A stretch of 64,000 nt of DNA, from contig MU405223.1 in assembly GCA_022836615.1 (NCBI GenBank), positions 335,443-399,442 on the forward strand. Direction: 5' to 3'. Source of the stretch: Annulohypoxylon bovei var. microspora (Eukaryota; Ascomycota; Sordariomycetes; Xylariales; Hypoxylaceae). Position numbers and translations under genes: made by a program. The notes beneath the pieces were generated by a model, which was not told the origin of the DNA, did not search any database, and saw only the letters and a program-made list of their open reading frames with translations. Positions within the stretch are counted from its first letter, which is position 1; every line of letters starts with the position of its first letter. Below are positions 11,795-20,836 of the stretch, piece by piece.

Positions 11795-13048
11795 TCACAA
11801 ATTGCCCCTCTCAGCCTGCTCCCGCTCGATGGCCTCGAACAGGCTCTTGAAGTTGCCGGCGCCGAAGCCGTCGAAGTCGTGGCGCTGGATGATCTCGACG
11901 AACACGGTCGGGCGGTCCATCAGCGGCTTGGTGAAGAGCTGGAGGAGGTAGCCGCCCTCGTCGTAGTCGATCAGGATGTTCAGCCGCTGCAGGGTGTCGA
12001 ACTCCTCCTCGAGCACCCAGGCGCGCTTCTCCGTCCGCAGGCGCTCCTTCATGGCCTCGTAGTACGTGGCGGGCACGTCGATGAACTCGACGCCGCGGGC
12101 GCGCAGGGCCGCCACCGCGGCTATGATGTCGCGGGTCTGCAGCGCGATGTGCTGGACGCCGGCCCCGGAGTTGAAGACGACGAACTCCTCGATCTGCGAC
12201 TTCTTCTTGCCGGGCGCCGGCTCGTTGATGGGCATCTTGACGGCGTCGTCGCTGCTGCTCATGACGATCGAGGACAGCGCGCTGAACTCCGTGCTGATCT
12301 GGTTGTCGTCCACCGACCAGAACCGGTGGAACCCCAGGCACCGCTCGTAGAAATCGCACGCCGCCACCATCTCGTTCCACGACTGGTTGCCCACGCAGTG
12401 GTCGATGTGCGCGAGGTTTATCGGAGGCAGGATTACGCTCGAGGGTGGGGAAGACCGCGCTTGGAATCCCGGCATGAAGGGCCCCGTGTACGAGCGCCGC
12501 GAGATCAGCGTGTGCGTGGTGTCGCCGTACGTGCGGATCACCGCCGTCAGCACGTCGCCGTGCTTCTTGTCCTTCAGCAGCCGCGGGGGCTGCACGGCGA
12601 CGGCGCCCTGCTCCACGGCCTTGTAGTACACGCCTTCCACACTATCCACCTCGAACGCGACGTCCTTGACGGCGTCGCCGTGCCTCTCGAGGTGGTCGTG
12701 CATCTCCTTGAGCAGGGCGCGCTCGTCAGGCGTTATGGGCTCGTCGGCGGGCAGGTGGGCCTGGGAGCGGATGGGGGAGGTGAAGACGAAGCGGATGGCG
12801 CCGTTGGCGACGACGTGCGAGGTGAAGTAGCGGGAGCCGGTCTCGAGCCCGCGGTACGCCACCGTCGTGAACCCGAACAGCGTGGTGTAGTACGACGCCG
12901 CCTGCTTGGCGTTGCCCACCCACCAGGTGACGTGGTCGTAGCCGCGGAAGTTGGACACGCCGGCCTGGATTGCGTACTCGTCTGCCGCGTGAGGGGGGTG
13001 GAAGGATGCGTCTCTGGGGGGAGACTCCGAGATTGCTGAGGGGGCCAT
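11795..13048 (-). CDS. 4-hydroxyphenylpyruvate dioxygenase
   Basis: Converts 4-hydroxyphenylpyruvate to homogentisate with O2 and Fe(II), the second step of tyrosine breakdown and the entry to pyomelanin in fungi. It is a single exon of 417 residues, close to the family length of 380-420. Two vicinal-oxygen-chelate halves are visible: the N-terminal one starts at GYDHVTWWVGNAKQAA (about residue 37), the catalytic one at INLAHIDHCVGN. The metal ligands are present as His217 (HIDHCVGN), His300 (GVQHIALQT) and Glu385 (FVEIIQR). The C-terminal gate helix follows as GFGAGNFKSLFEAIE. The ATG lies in a CCATGG context with a TGTGTGTA-type repeat just upstream. The gene is divergent from a TTC36-like gene across about 1 kb. 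Codon use is very GC-rich, which opens a long but meaningless frame on the opposite strand. Confidence 0.97.
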   Translation of the reverse strand: MAPSAISESPPRDASFHPPHAADEYAIQAGVSNFRGYDHVTWWVGNAKQAASYYTTLFGFTTVAYRGLETGSRYFTSHVVANGAIRFVFTSPIRSQAHLPADEPITPDERALLKEMHDHLERHGDAVKDVAFEVDSVEGVYYKAVEQGAVAVQPPRLLKDKKHGDVLTAVIRTYGDTTHTLISRRSYTGPFMPGFQARSSPPSSVILPPINLAHIDHCVGNQSWNEMVAACDFYERCLGFHRFWSVDDNQISTEFSALSSIVMSSSDDAVKMPINEPAPGKKKSQIEEFVVFNSGAGVQHIALQTRDIIAAVAALRARGVEFIDVPATYYEAMKERLRTEKRAWVLEEEFDTLQRLNILIDYDEGGYLLQLFTKPLMDRPTVFVEIIQRHDFDGFGAGNFKSLFEAIEREQAERGNL

Positions 13049-14078
13049 GGTTGTTTGTGTGTATGTGTGTATGTGTGTATAGTTGCTTGATGATGTCTTG
13101 ATATCTTGATATCTTATATGTTGCTACGAGAAAGAGTAGGCAGATGGGATGAATAGGGGTAGTAGAGACTAGCCGAGTACTTAGATGCTTGAAGTTTAAA
13201 GTGATTCTACGATATGAGATTCATATAAAAGAACCTAAATTAAAGAAATAGAAGTACGCAGATATAGATAACTGAGCTACCTCTCTTACCTAACATTATA
13301 CTTAGACCTACCTTTGACTTTATGGCGGAAAGGTATGGAAAACTCGGGGTCGGATTGAATTCCGCGCCCCCCCAAACCGCTCTCTCCCTTGTTGGCAAGT
13401 CCACATTCGTACGTAAGATCCCCAAAAGTATAAGGTCCCGGCTATAAGTTCCAAGATATGGGAATGACACAGAATGAGGTTACCGAGCTCTCATGCGCGA
13501 TTGGAAGCCGCGGTGACAGACCGCGAGAAAGCCTATGGAGCCTCGAAAACGATGGCTGCGGAAAACAAAGACGAAAGACGTCAGACGCTTGCCGAAGCTA
13601 GCCGTACCCGAGCTCCACAGCTTCCGCCATGCAGCTATCCGACGCCACCCACTTAGGTTTACGGGATATCCAATAAGGGCAAATGGGTTTACACGGTTAG
13701 AGGGGGACAACAGTTTCCAAGGTCATTTCCCTTATCGCTGACCTTAGGTAGTTGCAGGTGAGTGGTTGTCGGCAATGGAAATAGGGGCCGAAGTGGAGAA
13801 GAGGGTGCTCTCTTTGGGTACACGACAAGAGTAGTTAAGAGTTGCCTATCGGTCTATCATTGTTGAACCTTAGAAGTTGGTCCATCCGTAGCGTACCTGT
13901 TGTGTCACTTCTTACTTCTAGTCTATGTACCTGTAGTCTGTATTATCAAGATTACTCCGATATATCATCTGTCTATCCCATACCACCTCACTATCATCGC
14001 TTTTCACTATAACGGTTCCGAAAGGCTTTAGCGTTCCTCCACACCTACAAATCCCATCATCGCTTATAGATCATCACT
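13049..14078. promoter_or_regulatory. Divergent promoter region of dioxygenase and TTC36-like genes
   Basis: The only DNA between two head-to-head genes, so it must hold both promoters. Next to the dioxygenase start is a TGTGTGTA-type tandem repeat (about 13050-13082), then a short tandem CTTGATAT (about 13094-13113). Small open frames at 13474-13741 overlap on both strands and look non-coding. No transcription-factor site could be assigned. Confidence 0.5.
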
Positions 14079-14873
14079 ATGGCGGCGACGAGCTCCCTCA
14101 GTCAACACGACTTTAACGTGCTTGAGAAGATTAAAGACCCGGAGTCAAATCCGTTGACAGCTGTCGTCGTGGATGCAACATTGCCTAAAGACCCGAATAT
14201 AACAGACACGTCTGTGTACGACCGTGTCTCCAAGAAAGAACGAGAGATTGTGTTGGCTATGCAACATCTGGAGATGCAGCTAGCTGGTTTGCGGCCGGCG
14301 TCGACAACGGAGCCGATAGAGGAATACCGTCGATGCGTATCGAGGCTAGGAGAACTCATCTCAGACTATCCCAACTATGCTAGCGCTCGAAATAATAGAG
14401 CACAAGCTCTTAGGAGGCTGTATGGAGATGCAATGCTCTTAACCGGTGTCCATAGCCCGAATACGCTGCTACGAGATACCGATGACGCCGAGAAATCTCA
14501 AGCGGCAGTGTTGGCCCTATTGGATCTCGACAAGGCTATTGCGTTGCTGACACCGAAGAGCCTATTTGCCTCTATCTCGCCACAAGCTGGGAAGACCCTA
14601 TCACTAGCACACACCCAACGAGCAGCGATCTATCATATGACCGCGAAATTCTTCCAAGCCGGTCAGGTAGCCAGTGTTTCTGAAAGAAAGGAAGTAGCAT
14701 GGACAAAGATCGAGTTCGAAGAGGCGGCCTCGAGAGACTTTGCCATGGGAGGGAGATACGGGAATGAGATTGCGAAGGGGTTGGCTGTGAGTACTAACCC
14801 AACAGCCAAGCTCTGTGGTCAGATGGTGAGGGAAGCCATGAAGAAGGAATATGGCCCATCATATGCTGAATAA
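14079..14873 (+). CDS. TTC36-like tetratricopeptide-repeat protein
   Basis: Single-exon gene for 264 residues. The core matches the small TTC36 family: a first TPR with NYASARNNRAQALRRLYGD (about residue 100), a second helix pair around DLDKAIALL, a third repeat containing AHTQRAAIYHMTAKF, FEEAASRDFAMGG and a closing helix NPTAKLCGQMVREAM. These line up with the NNRAQ, DFERAARLG and NPYAALCNRML elements of animal TTC36. The fungal protein is longer, with an N-terminal region (about 1-85) containing a charged helix, SKKEREIVLAMQHLEMQL. In mammals TTC36 has been reported to stabilise 4-hydroxyphenylpyruvate dioxygenase, and that enzyme is the divergent neighbour here. A soluble adaptor role is inferred; nothing suggests an enzyme. 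Confidence 0.85.
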   Translation: MAATSSLSQHDFNVLEKIKDPESNPLTAVVVDATLPKDPNITDTSVYDRVSKKEREIVLAMQHLEMQLAGLRPASTTEPIEEYRRCVSRLGELISDYPNYASARNNRAQALRRLYGDAMLLTGVHSPNTLLRDTDDAEKSQAAVLALLDLDKAIALLTPKSLFASISPQAGKTLSLAHTQRAAIYHMTAKFFQAGQVASVSERKEVAWTKIEFEEAASRDFAMGGRYGNEIAKGLAVSTNPTAKLCGQMVREAMKKEYGPSYAE

Positions 14874-15847
14874 CTGTTTGGCCTAAACAAGAATGGTATT
14901 TTCCGTCTTCGAGATATTTGATCCGTAGAATCAAGCGTATTATCTAGTATCGTTTATCCTCTTCCTCTCGATTTGGTTTCAGATTAAAGTCGGCTCTTTT
15001 CAGCCAGCTTTTTGCGGTATCGCATACTGTCAATGATCATGCTTGCAAAGCCTGCCCTTTGAAGCTGATTGGGTAGGGGGTTCATAGTCGCTGAGTCCAT
15101 GGATATGTTGCAACATATGGCGTAGAAATAGAAGCCCAATGATTGGTAGTATCCGGTAGGAGATCATTGTGTATACTTGCTGAATAGCATACGGAGTCGT
15201 CTAGATGAAAGATACTGTCAGTATAATGTTCAGTTCATGACGAGTGACGAGTAATGTGAAATATGTACCTCTTTCCATCGTCAATAGTCATCTGTGTCGT
15301 TTTACCATTCTCCTTCCCTTCACGGTTGATTCTTGTAGCAGCTGCTCCAAGGCCGATAACCATGGCGAAGATAGGGTCCGCTACACGGGAGATTATATAG
15401 GTCGGAGGAGCCATCGAGGTTAGATTGACAATACTTCCAAGTCTGTCGAATATAGATGTCGTTCTTTGCAGTGTACCTTAGGTACCTAGTAGATACTCTA
15501 TTAAATGAGGGTGTATTGTAGAAGTTCAAATTGAAGTGCTGGTGTCGCCTGTAATTGGCGTTCTGTAGCACAGTACGTACTTACCCCACCATTAATTATC
15601 ATAACGCTTTGACCACTTCCAATAAAAAAGTAGACACCCCATCAATTAATATTTAACCAATCAGCACCAAAACCCTTAGTTCGCTTAATTTTCTCAGGCA
15701 CATTTTGATTTTCTCAGCCATCGCGAAGATTGGAACTTACCTCAATTCCGAACTGCAATCTTCAAACGACCAATTACGCCAACCCACTTTCAACCTCTCC
15801 CGACTTACTTCGCCCTTTCGACAAAACACCATAGCGAAGCCCACAAG
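14874..15847. other. Gene-free region before RPL27
   Basis: It contains the TTC36-like 3' end and the RPL27 promoter, with a short TTAGGTACCTAG palindrome near 15478-15490. No gene is supported. Confidence 0.5.
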
Positions 15848-16574
15848 ATGAAGTTCCTCAAGGTCGGCCGAGTAGCCATCATCACCCGCGGCAGATATGC
15901 CGGTAAGAAGGTACGTTTTTGAGAGAAGGAAAAAAATATTCGTGATTGAAGATATGCGAAACGGTCGTATATTGGAGGTTGAACATTGGGCATAACACTA
16001 CACTACACTACACTATCTACACCATCGAGATGTCCGAGTCCGAGTCGCCATGCAAACAATCCTTTACAAACTGCATGGAGTTGGAGTGTTCACTACGATG
16101 ATTTCATTATTCTAGAAAAATGGTATGAATTTCTAACTAAACCCTTTCTTCTGCAGGTCGTCATCATCCAGCCCGTCGACAGCGGCAACAAGGCACACCC
16201 CTACGGCCACGCCCTAGTCGCCGGTATCGAGCGCTACCCCTCTAAGATCACCCGACGCATGTCCAAGACGCGACAGGAGAAGCGCTCCAAGATCAAGCCC
16301 TTCATCAAGGCCATCAACTACAACCACTTGATGCCTACGCGATACACCCTCGAGCTCGAGGGTCTGAAGGGTGCCGTGTCCGGAGAGACCTTCAAGGAGG
16401 TCAGCCAACGAGAGGATGCCAAGAAGAACGTCAAGAAGGTCCTAGAGGAGCGCTACACGAGCGGCAAGAACCGGTGGTTCTTCACTCCCTTGAGTACGTT
16501 CTCCCTTCTCCCTTACTATTCTCTCCATACTACGACGAAAATGTGCTAATTATTTCCCCGCAACAGAATTCTAA
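15848..16574 (+). CDS. 60S ribosomal protein L27 (eL27)
   Basis: Cytosolic large-subunit ribosomal protein. Three exons (15848-15910, 16157-16493, 16567-16574) give 135 residues, as expected for eL27 (about 136). The N-terminal KOW-type segment reads MKFLKVGRVAIITRGRYAGK, then the family core VVIIQPVDSGNKAHPYGHA, SKITRRMSKTRQEKRSKIKPF and NYNHLMPTRYTLE, ending WFFTPLKF. The last exon is only 8 bases: one A from exon 2 plus AATTCTAA completes Lys-Phe-stop, which restores the conserved C-terminus. Intron 1 (246 bp) is the longest of the gene and carries a short ACTAC tandem near 15995-16012. I looked for an embedded snoRNA there and could not support one. Confidence 0.97.
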
Positions 16575-17912
16575 TCCTTTCGTCTGCATACTTCCGTCGT
16601 TCGGTCTTAGGGGGTTCGGTCTGGGATGTAAATCGCATCAAACAATGGCATTAGGAGCCTCGAGGGTCTTGCTCTGAATTCAGAATCATGAAAATGAAAC
16701 ACACTTGACGAATGAACCTAAACTTGCTTGCTTCTAGGTGTATACATGTGATTTGTGTGCCAGTCTCTCGAATAAGCTCGACTACATCCTACCTAGGTGA
16801 CTTTTCACTAGAACATGAGCTGGAAGTCCACCATTAACATTAAAACCGAAGACCATAGAGAGAAATAAAGCACGGAGTAGGCAGGGGGAAAGATGAGGAT
16901 CGAATATCCAGAGCTAAGGCAGAGGAGAAGCTATTTCTTCAAGCCTAAACATCCTAGATATTGGCTCTTAGGCTTTTAGACACCGGAAAGAACGCCGTGA
17001 TAGATCATCAAGACTATTCCTCTCATCACACCAAATGGTAAACAATTCTAGACATCCGATATACGAGAACATATCCATCGGGACTGCTTGATGAGAGACA
17101 GGGCCTACTTCCGTATGGTGATCATCCGGATCCTAAAGTTCCCTATACCACGATTTCTAAATAGTTACTAGAATTGGATTCGAAACGGAGCATAGAGGGA
17201 GTTTTGTTATCAGATCTACACTCTTGAGATCCCACGAAACCCGTTATCATCCGATCTAGTTCGGGGATATATGGTCGATCAAGCTATGTTCCAGGCAATT
17301 CTGCAACTACTCCGTCATGGCATTTTATATTACCCTCACGACCTAGACAAGTACCGCATAGCCTAAATGTACATCTTCTCGGACCTGGACTACAACATTT
17401 TCACCACCAATTTAGATACTTACATGTACCCTGTAGGCATACAAACAAGATATTTACTCATCAACAAGCCAAAGAGGAGACGGGGATTCACAAGCTGATG
17501 TTCAAATTTTAGTCTCATTTTCATTCAGGTCTGGTTTCCCCTAGGACCTTTCTAAGCTACATGAATTAGCCCTATCGTGATACGAACAGATGCAACCCGG
17601 CCCTTTGCAATTGACGCCTTGTCTGCTCTCTATAGCCGTACAATAAAAAAAACCGTGTGGCTACCTTTCTCATTCAGTGTCCACGGCCACAAAGAAAAAT
17701 GTCTCTCCAATTACTACCACCCCCGGCGAAGATGAATTGGAAAATGTGCAAGTATGTACTCGAAAATTCAGGGAGAACGCATACTAGGTCATCACGTAGC
17801 GTTCACCCGTCATCATGCTTAGCTCTGTAAAGCGTAAGTTTAATCCCCGTCCACCCAGAATATTACAAATGTGTATGGTGAAAAAGGAGGCTTTGTCTTG
17901 TCACACATTCGC
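16575..17912. other. Convergent 3' region between RPL27 and the nucleotide-sugar transporter
   Basis: Both flanking genes point into this 1.3-kb stretch. I see AT-rich DNA and a CCTACCTAGG patch near 16790, with no supported gene, RNA or transposon. Confidence 0.5.
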
Positions 17913-19390
17913 CTATGAGGAGACGCCGAACTTGCCAGCTGCGCTGGAGAGGTATTGTGACGGGTCGTATTCGGGGGCATACGTAGGGGCTAAGCCGCCA
18001 AAGAGAATGAAGACAAATAGTACGACTGCGGCAACCACAATGATCTTGCGGAGAGCAGGACGAGCTGCACCGAATTCAGCCCACTGTCGGTTGGCCTCAC
18101 CAGCATATCCTCGGAGGGCGTCGAATCCAAGCTTGTAGTAGACCATACCACCAAGGGCAATGGTGTAACCGAAGGCCTGGAGACCCGAGACGGGAGTACC
18201 CCAGATAAGCATGGAGGCAACAACAAGCATGACATCCTTGAGGACACCGCAGAGGGTCATGATGACAGCAGAAGTCTTGCCAATCTACGTAACAATTAGT
18301 ACCTAGCTGCAGGAGTAGAAGTTGCAGGGTTTAATGATTTAAAACTTACCAAGAAGACGACAGAGACGTTCAGTAGGAGCGCGCAGAGACCGTTGAGAAA
18401 GAAGGTGAAAAGACCAACGTGGTACACCTCAGCCATGGACACCTTGGGGATTTCCCAGGCGAGCGCAACAACACCGTTCATAGCAGCGCAGATAGGGGCG
18501 AAGTAGTACAGGGAGACGAGGGGGTCCATCTTGTACTCGGCAGAGCTGAGAAGAGCCTGGACCAGGTTGAGACGGATAGCCTCGAACATAAGACCACCCA
18601 ACTGGTAGAAGAAACCAATCCAGACGAACTTGATCTCACCGAACGAGGCAATCATGACACCAACAACAATGGCGGACACGTTGGCGAGCTGCTTCAGGTT
18701 GGGGGGTGCAATACCCATAGCCCAGCTGGAAAGCAGGACAGCAACCGGGGTAGTGGCCTATTACGTTCCATTGTCAGCACTAATCTACTTGTATATATGC
18801 AACCGTTCGATATTCGTACCTTGATCATCTGGATGAAAGCGACACTGAGGTACAGGTATGTCAAGTTGCCGCAAATCAAACTCAAGCTGAAGAATATACC
18901 GATAGGGACGATAGCACGGAGGTAGACGCGACCGGTCATCTTGACAGACTTGCGACCGTCAAGGAGGGTAGTGTAACGCGCCATCAACTGTGTCGCGACA
19001 GTCGCGAAAGTCAAGTGATAGGTGGTGAGAATAACGGGGTAGCCTAATGTCCATTAGATCTTGTTCACCGTCGCAACTTCAATCATGAAGGGGGGGTGTT
19101 TTCTCTTACGGAACTCGAGGGTGTCTAGAATCCATTTGTTGAAGAGAATGACAGATGACGATAGACTGATCCATACTCTGTAACGATTCGGTGTCAGCTA
19201 ATTATCCTTCCGAGTCTCGACAGTGATCGTAATATATTTAGGATTCGACGTACGCAACGTAGACAGCTGGGTGGATGGACTGCTGAGGAGCTTGGGGCTT
19301 ATCAGCCTCAGGGTTCGTAGTGGGCAAGATAGGGCCCTTAGGCTCAGGTCGGGGGACCTCGCCGGAGGTACGACTCTTCTCGTCCGCCAT
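17913..19390 (-). CDS. Nucleotide-sugar transporter, candidate UDP-galactofuranose transporter
   Basis: Ten-helix Golgi-type transporter of the triose-phosphate/DMT (SLC35-like) superfamily. Five exons in reading order (19390-19254, 19177-19110, 19043-18820, 18757-18350, 18284-17913) keep one frame and give 402 residues. After a hydrophilic, proline-rich cytosolic start (about 1-40) come VWISLSSSVILFNKWIL, YPVILTTYHLTFAT, LICGNLTYLYLSVAFIQMIK|ATTPVAVLL, GEIKFVWIGFFYQ and the typical loop KMDPLVSLYYFAP. The C-terminal half holds LLNVSVVFLIGKTSAVIMT, GVLKDVMLV and the closing helix near 360. The LxGKTSA..MTL.GxxKD pattern is a superfamily hallmark. The nearest gene upstream on the other strand is UDP-galactopyranose mutase. 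In Aspergillus the UDP-galactofuranose transporter (glfB/ugtA) lies beside the mutase gene, so that substrate is the best inference; other UDP- or GDP-sugars are possible. Confidence 0.82.
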
Positions 19391-20131
19391 TGTTGACTTG
19401 ATTAATATTGTTTAAAAGTGTGAATAGGGTCGCAGACGCGATATAATTGAAAAGGAGGTTGGGATTGGGGTTGTAGTTGTAGTGAATGAATTGAAGATGA
19501 CACGATAGAATGAGTGACTAGGCCAAGCCTGCTGAGACCAATTAAAGGTTTAGGTAAATGTTTGGGGGTGGCGTTTACTGGAGATTTAAGAATTCATAGA
19601 CTGCAGAGAACCTGTGGAAAATGAATTCTTATTCTCTCTTCCGTGAAGCTTCTAAAAAGAGGCTGTTTTGTGTGTGCGGAGGAGAGAAAGCTCGTCGACT
19701 CTTGGAGGGACAGAAGTTGACGAGAAAAAAAGGTCGACAAAAAAAGAAGGGTGAGAAAGAGATGTTACGGCTAATAAATTTTCAATTTGAAAGGTACCAA
19801 GTCGCCTTCGCGTTACGACAAGGCCAACCCAGGCACACCTAGCAATTTTGGGATACAGGGGGGTACAAGGGAACAGGGGGGACGGGGAACATTGAAGATG
19901 GGAAGATCAATGGGTTGGAAGATGGGAGGATACAAGCAGACAAGGAGATACAGGGAGTCGAGCTTATCCCGAACAACTTTAGCCCCAAATCCCGCCCCAA
20001 TTAAATGAGCGCTTTCAGACACGGTCGCATCAATTATCAGTGCGTGCCGTGTACTGTAATCACTGAACAGTGAATTCCCTATTAATCCAGGGCTGTACAT
20101 ACATACAACCAGTGCAGGCACTGCCCGCGTC
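19391..20131. promoter_or_regulatory. Promoter side of the nucleotide-sugar transporter
   Basis: Leader and promoter of the minus-strand transporter. It includes A-rich runs (about 19725-19760) and a run of GGGG-containing units near 19855-19880. It ends at the duplicated target site of a transposon. No gene is supported. Confidence 0.45.
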
Positions 20132-20836
20132 GTCTGGCTACGGTAACTCTAGCAAAACAGGTACGACTTTTTGAATAAACAGGTAAATCCACTTTTTAGA
20201 TTTCAGCCAATTAGAAGCACGCAAGTCGCAGCTTTTCAAAGCGTTTGTATCGAGTCAATCACACACTTTACACACACGCATTATTAAATCTCAAAAATAT
20301 TTATTTAATAATAGAAATAAAGACAAAAATTATAATTAATTAAATTAAATTATTTCATTTTTTTCAATTTATTCAAGCGGTCTTGAAATATTTAAATATT
20401 ATGTAAAGCTTACACATTTACTTAGGTACATAGGCTTGTTGATTTGTAAGGGTATCACGTGCTGTCGCTAAAAAATGTGGTTCGCTGACTTTAAACTTCA
20501 ACCACACTCGAAGGAGTTGATGCATTCGGATGAAACTTATATCATTAGATCCGTTGAATTGAGGGCTTCACAAACATATATTTTATATAATTCTAAGTTA
20601 TACAAGTTAAAAGTTATTTGAATATTTCTGTTGGATTGGTATAGCAAGCTCAGGCCACTAAAGTGTCACGTGGGACCCTTTAATACTACCACTTAGCGTA
20701 CGCAATATTAAGTACCTAGGTACTGTGGAGCCTTCAAGGGTTTCTATGTTCTAGCCAATGATATGTGGGTAAAAAGTGGATTTACCTGTTTATTCAAAAA
20801 GTCGTACCTGTTTTACTAGAGTTACCGGTCTGGCTA
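20132..20836. repeat. 9-bp target-site duplication flanking a transposon
   Basis: GTCTGGCTA occurs at 20132-20140 and again at 20828-20836, immediately outside the inverted repeats of the element between them. A perfect 9-bp duplication is typical of Mutator-like transposition. Confidence 0.85.
20141..20827. mobile_element. Non-autonomous Mutator-like element (687 bp)
   Basis: The ends are 58-bp terminal inverted repeats, 20141-20198 and 20770-20827, starting CGGTAACTCTAG and differing at only one position (C/T at the 13th base). They are bounded by a perfect 9-bp duplication. Long inverted repeats with 9-bp duplications point to the Mutator superfamily. The 570-bp interior is very AT-rich and has no transposase frame, so it needs an enzyme encoded elsewhere. 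Near-identical ends suggest a fairly recent insertion. It sits in the space between the nucleotide-sugar transporter and the mutase gene. Confidence 0.85.

Noticed and set aside
11615..13039. 474-codon open frame on the plus strand opposite the dioxygenase gene
   Set aside because: It begins at an ATG outside the gene but runs antisense to a clear enzyme; its Arg/Val/Leu/Asp-rich content is what GC-rich codons give on the other strand.
15911..16156. Possible snoRNA in RPL27 intron 1
   Set aside because: One weak box C-like word (CGATGAT) but no convincing D box or closing stem.
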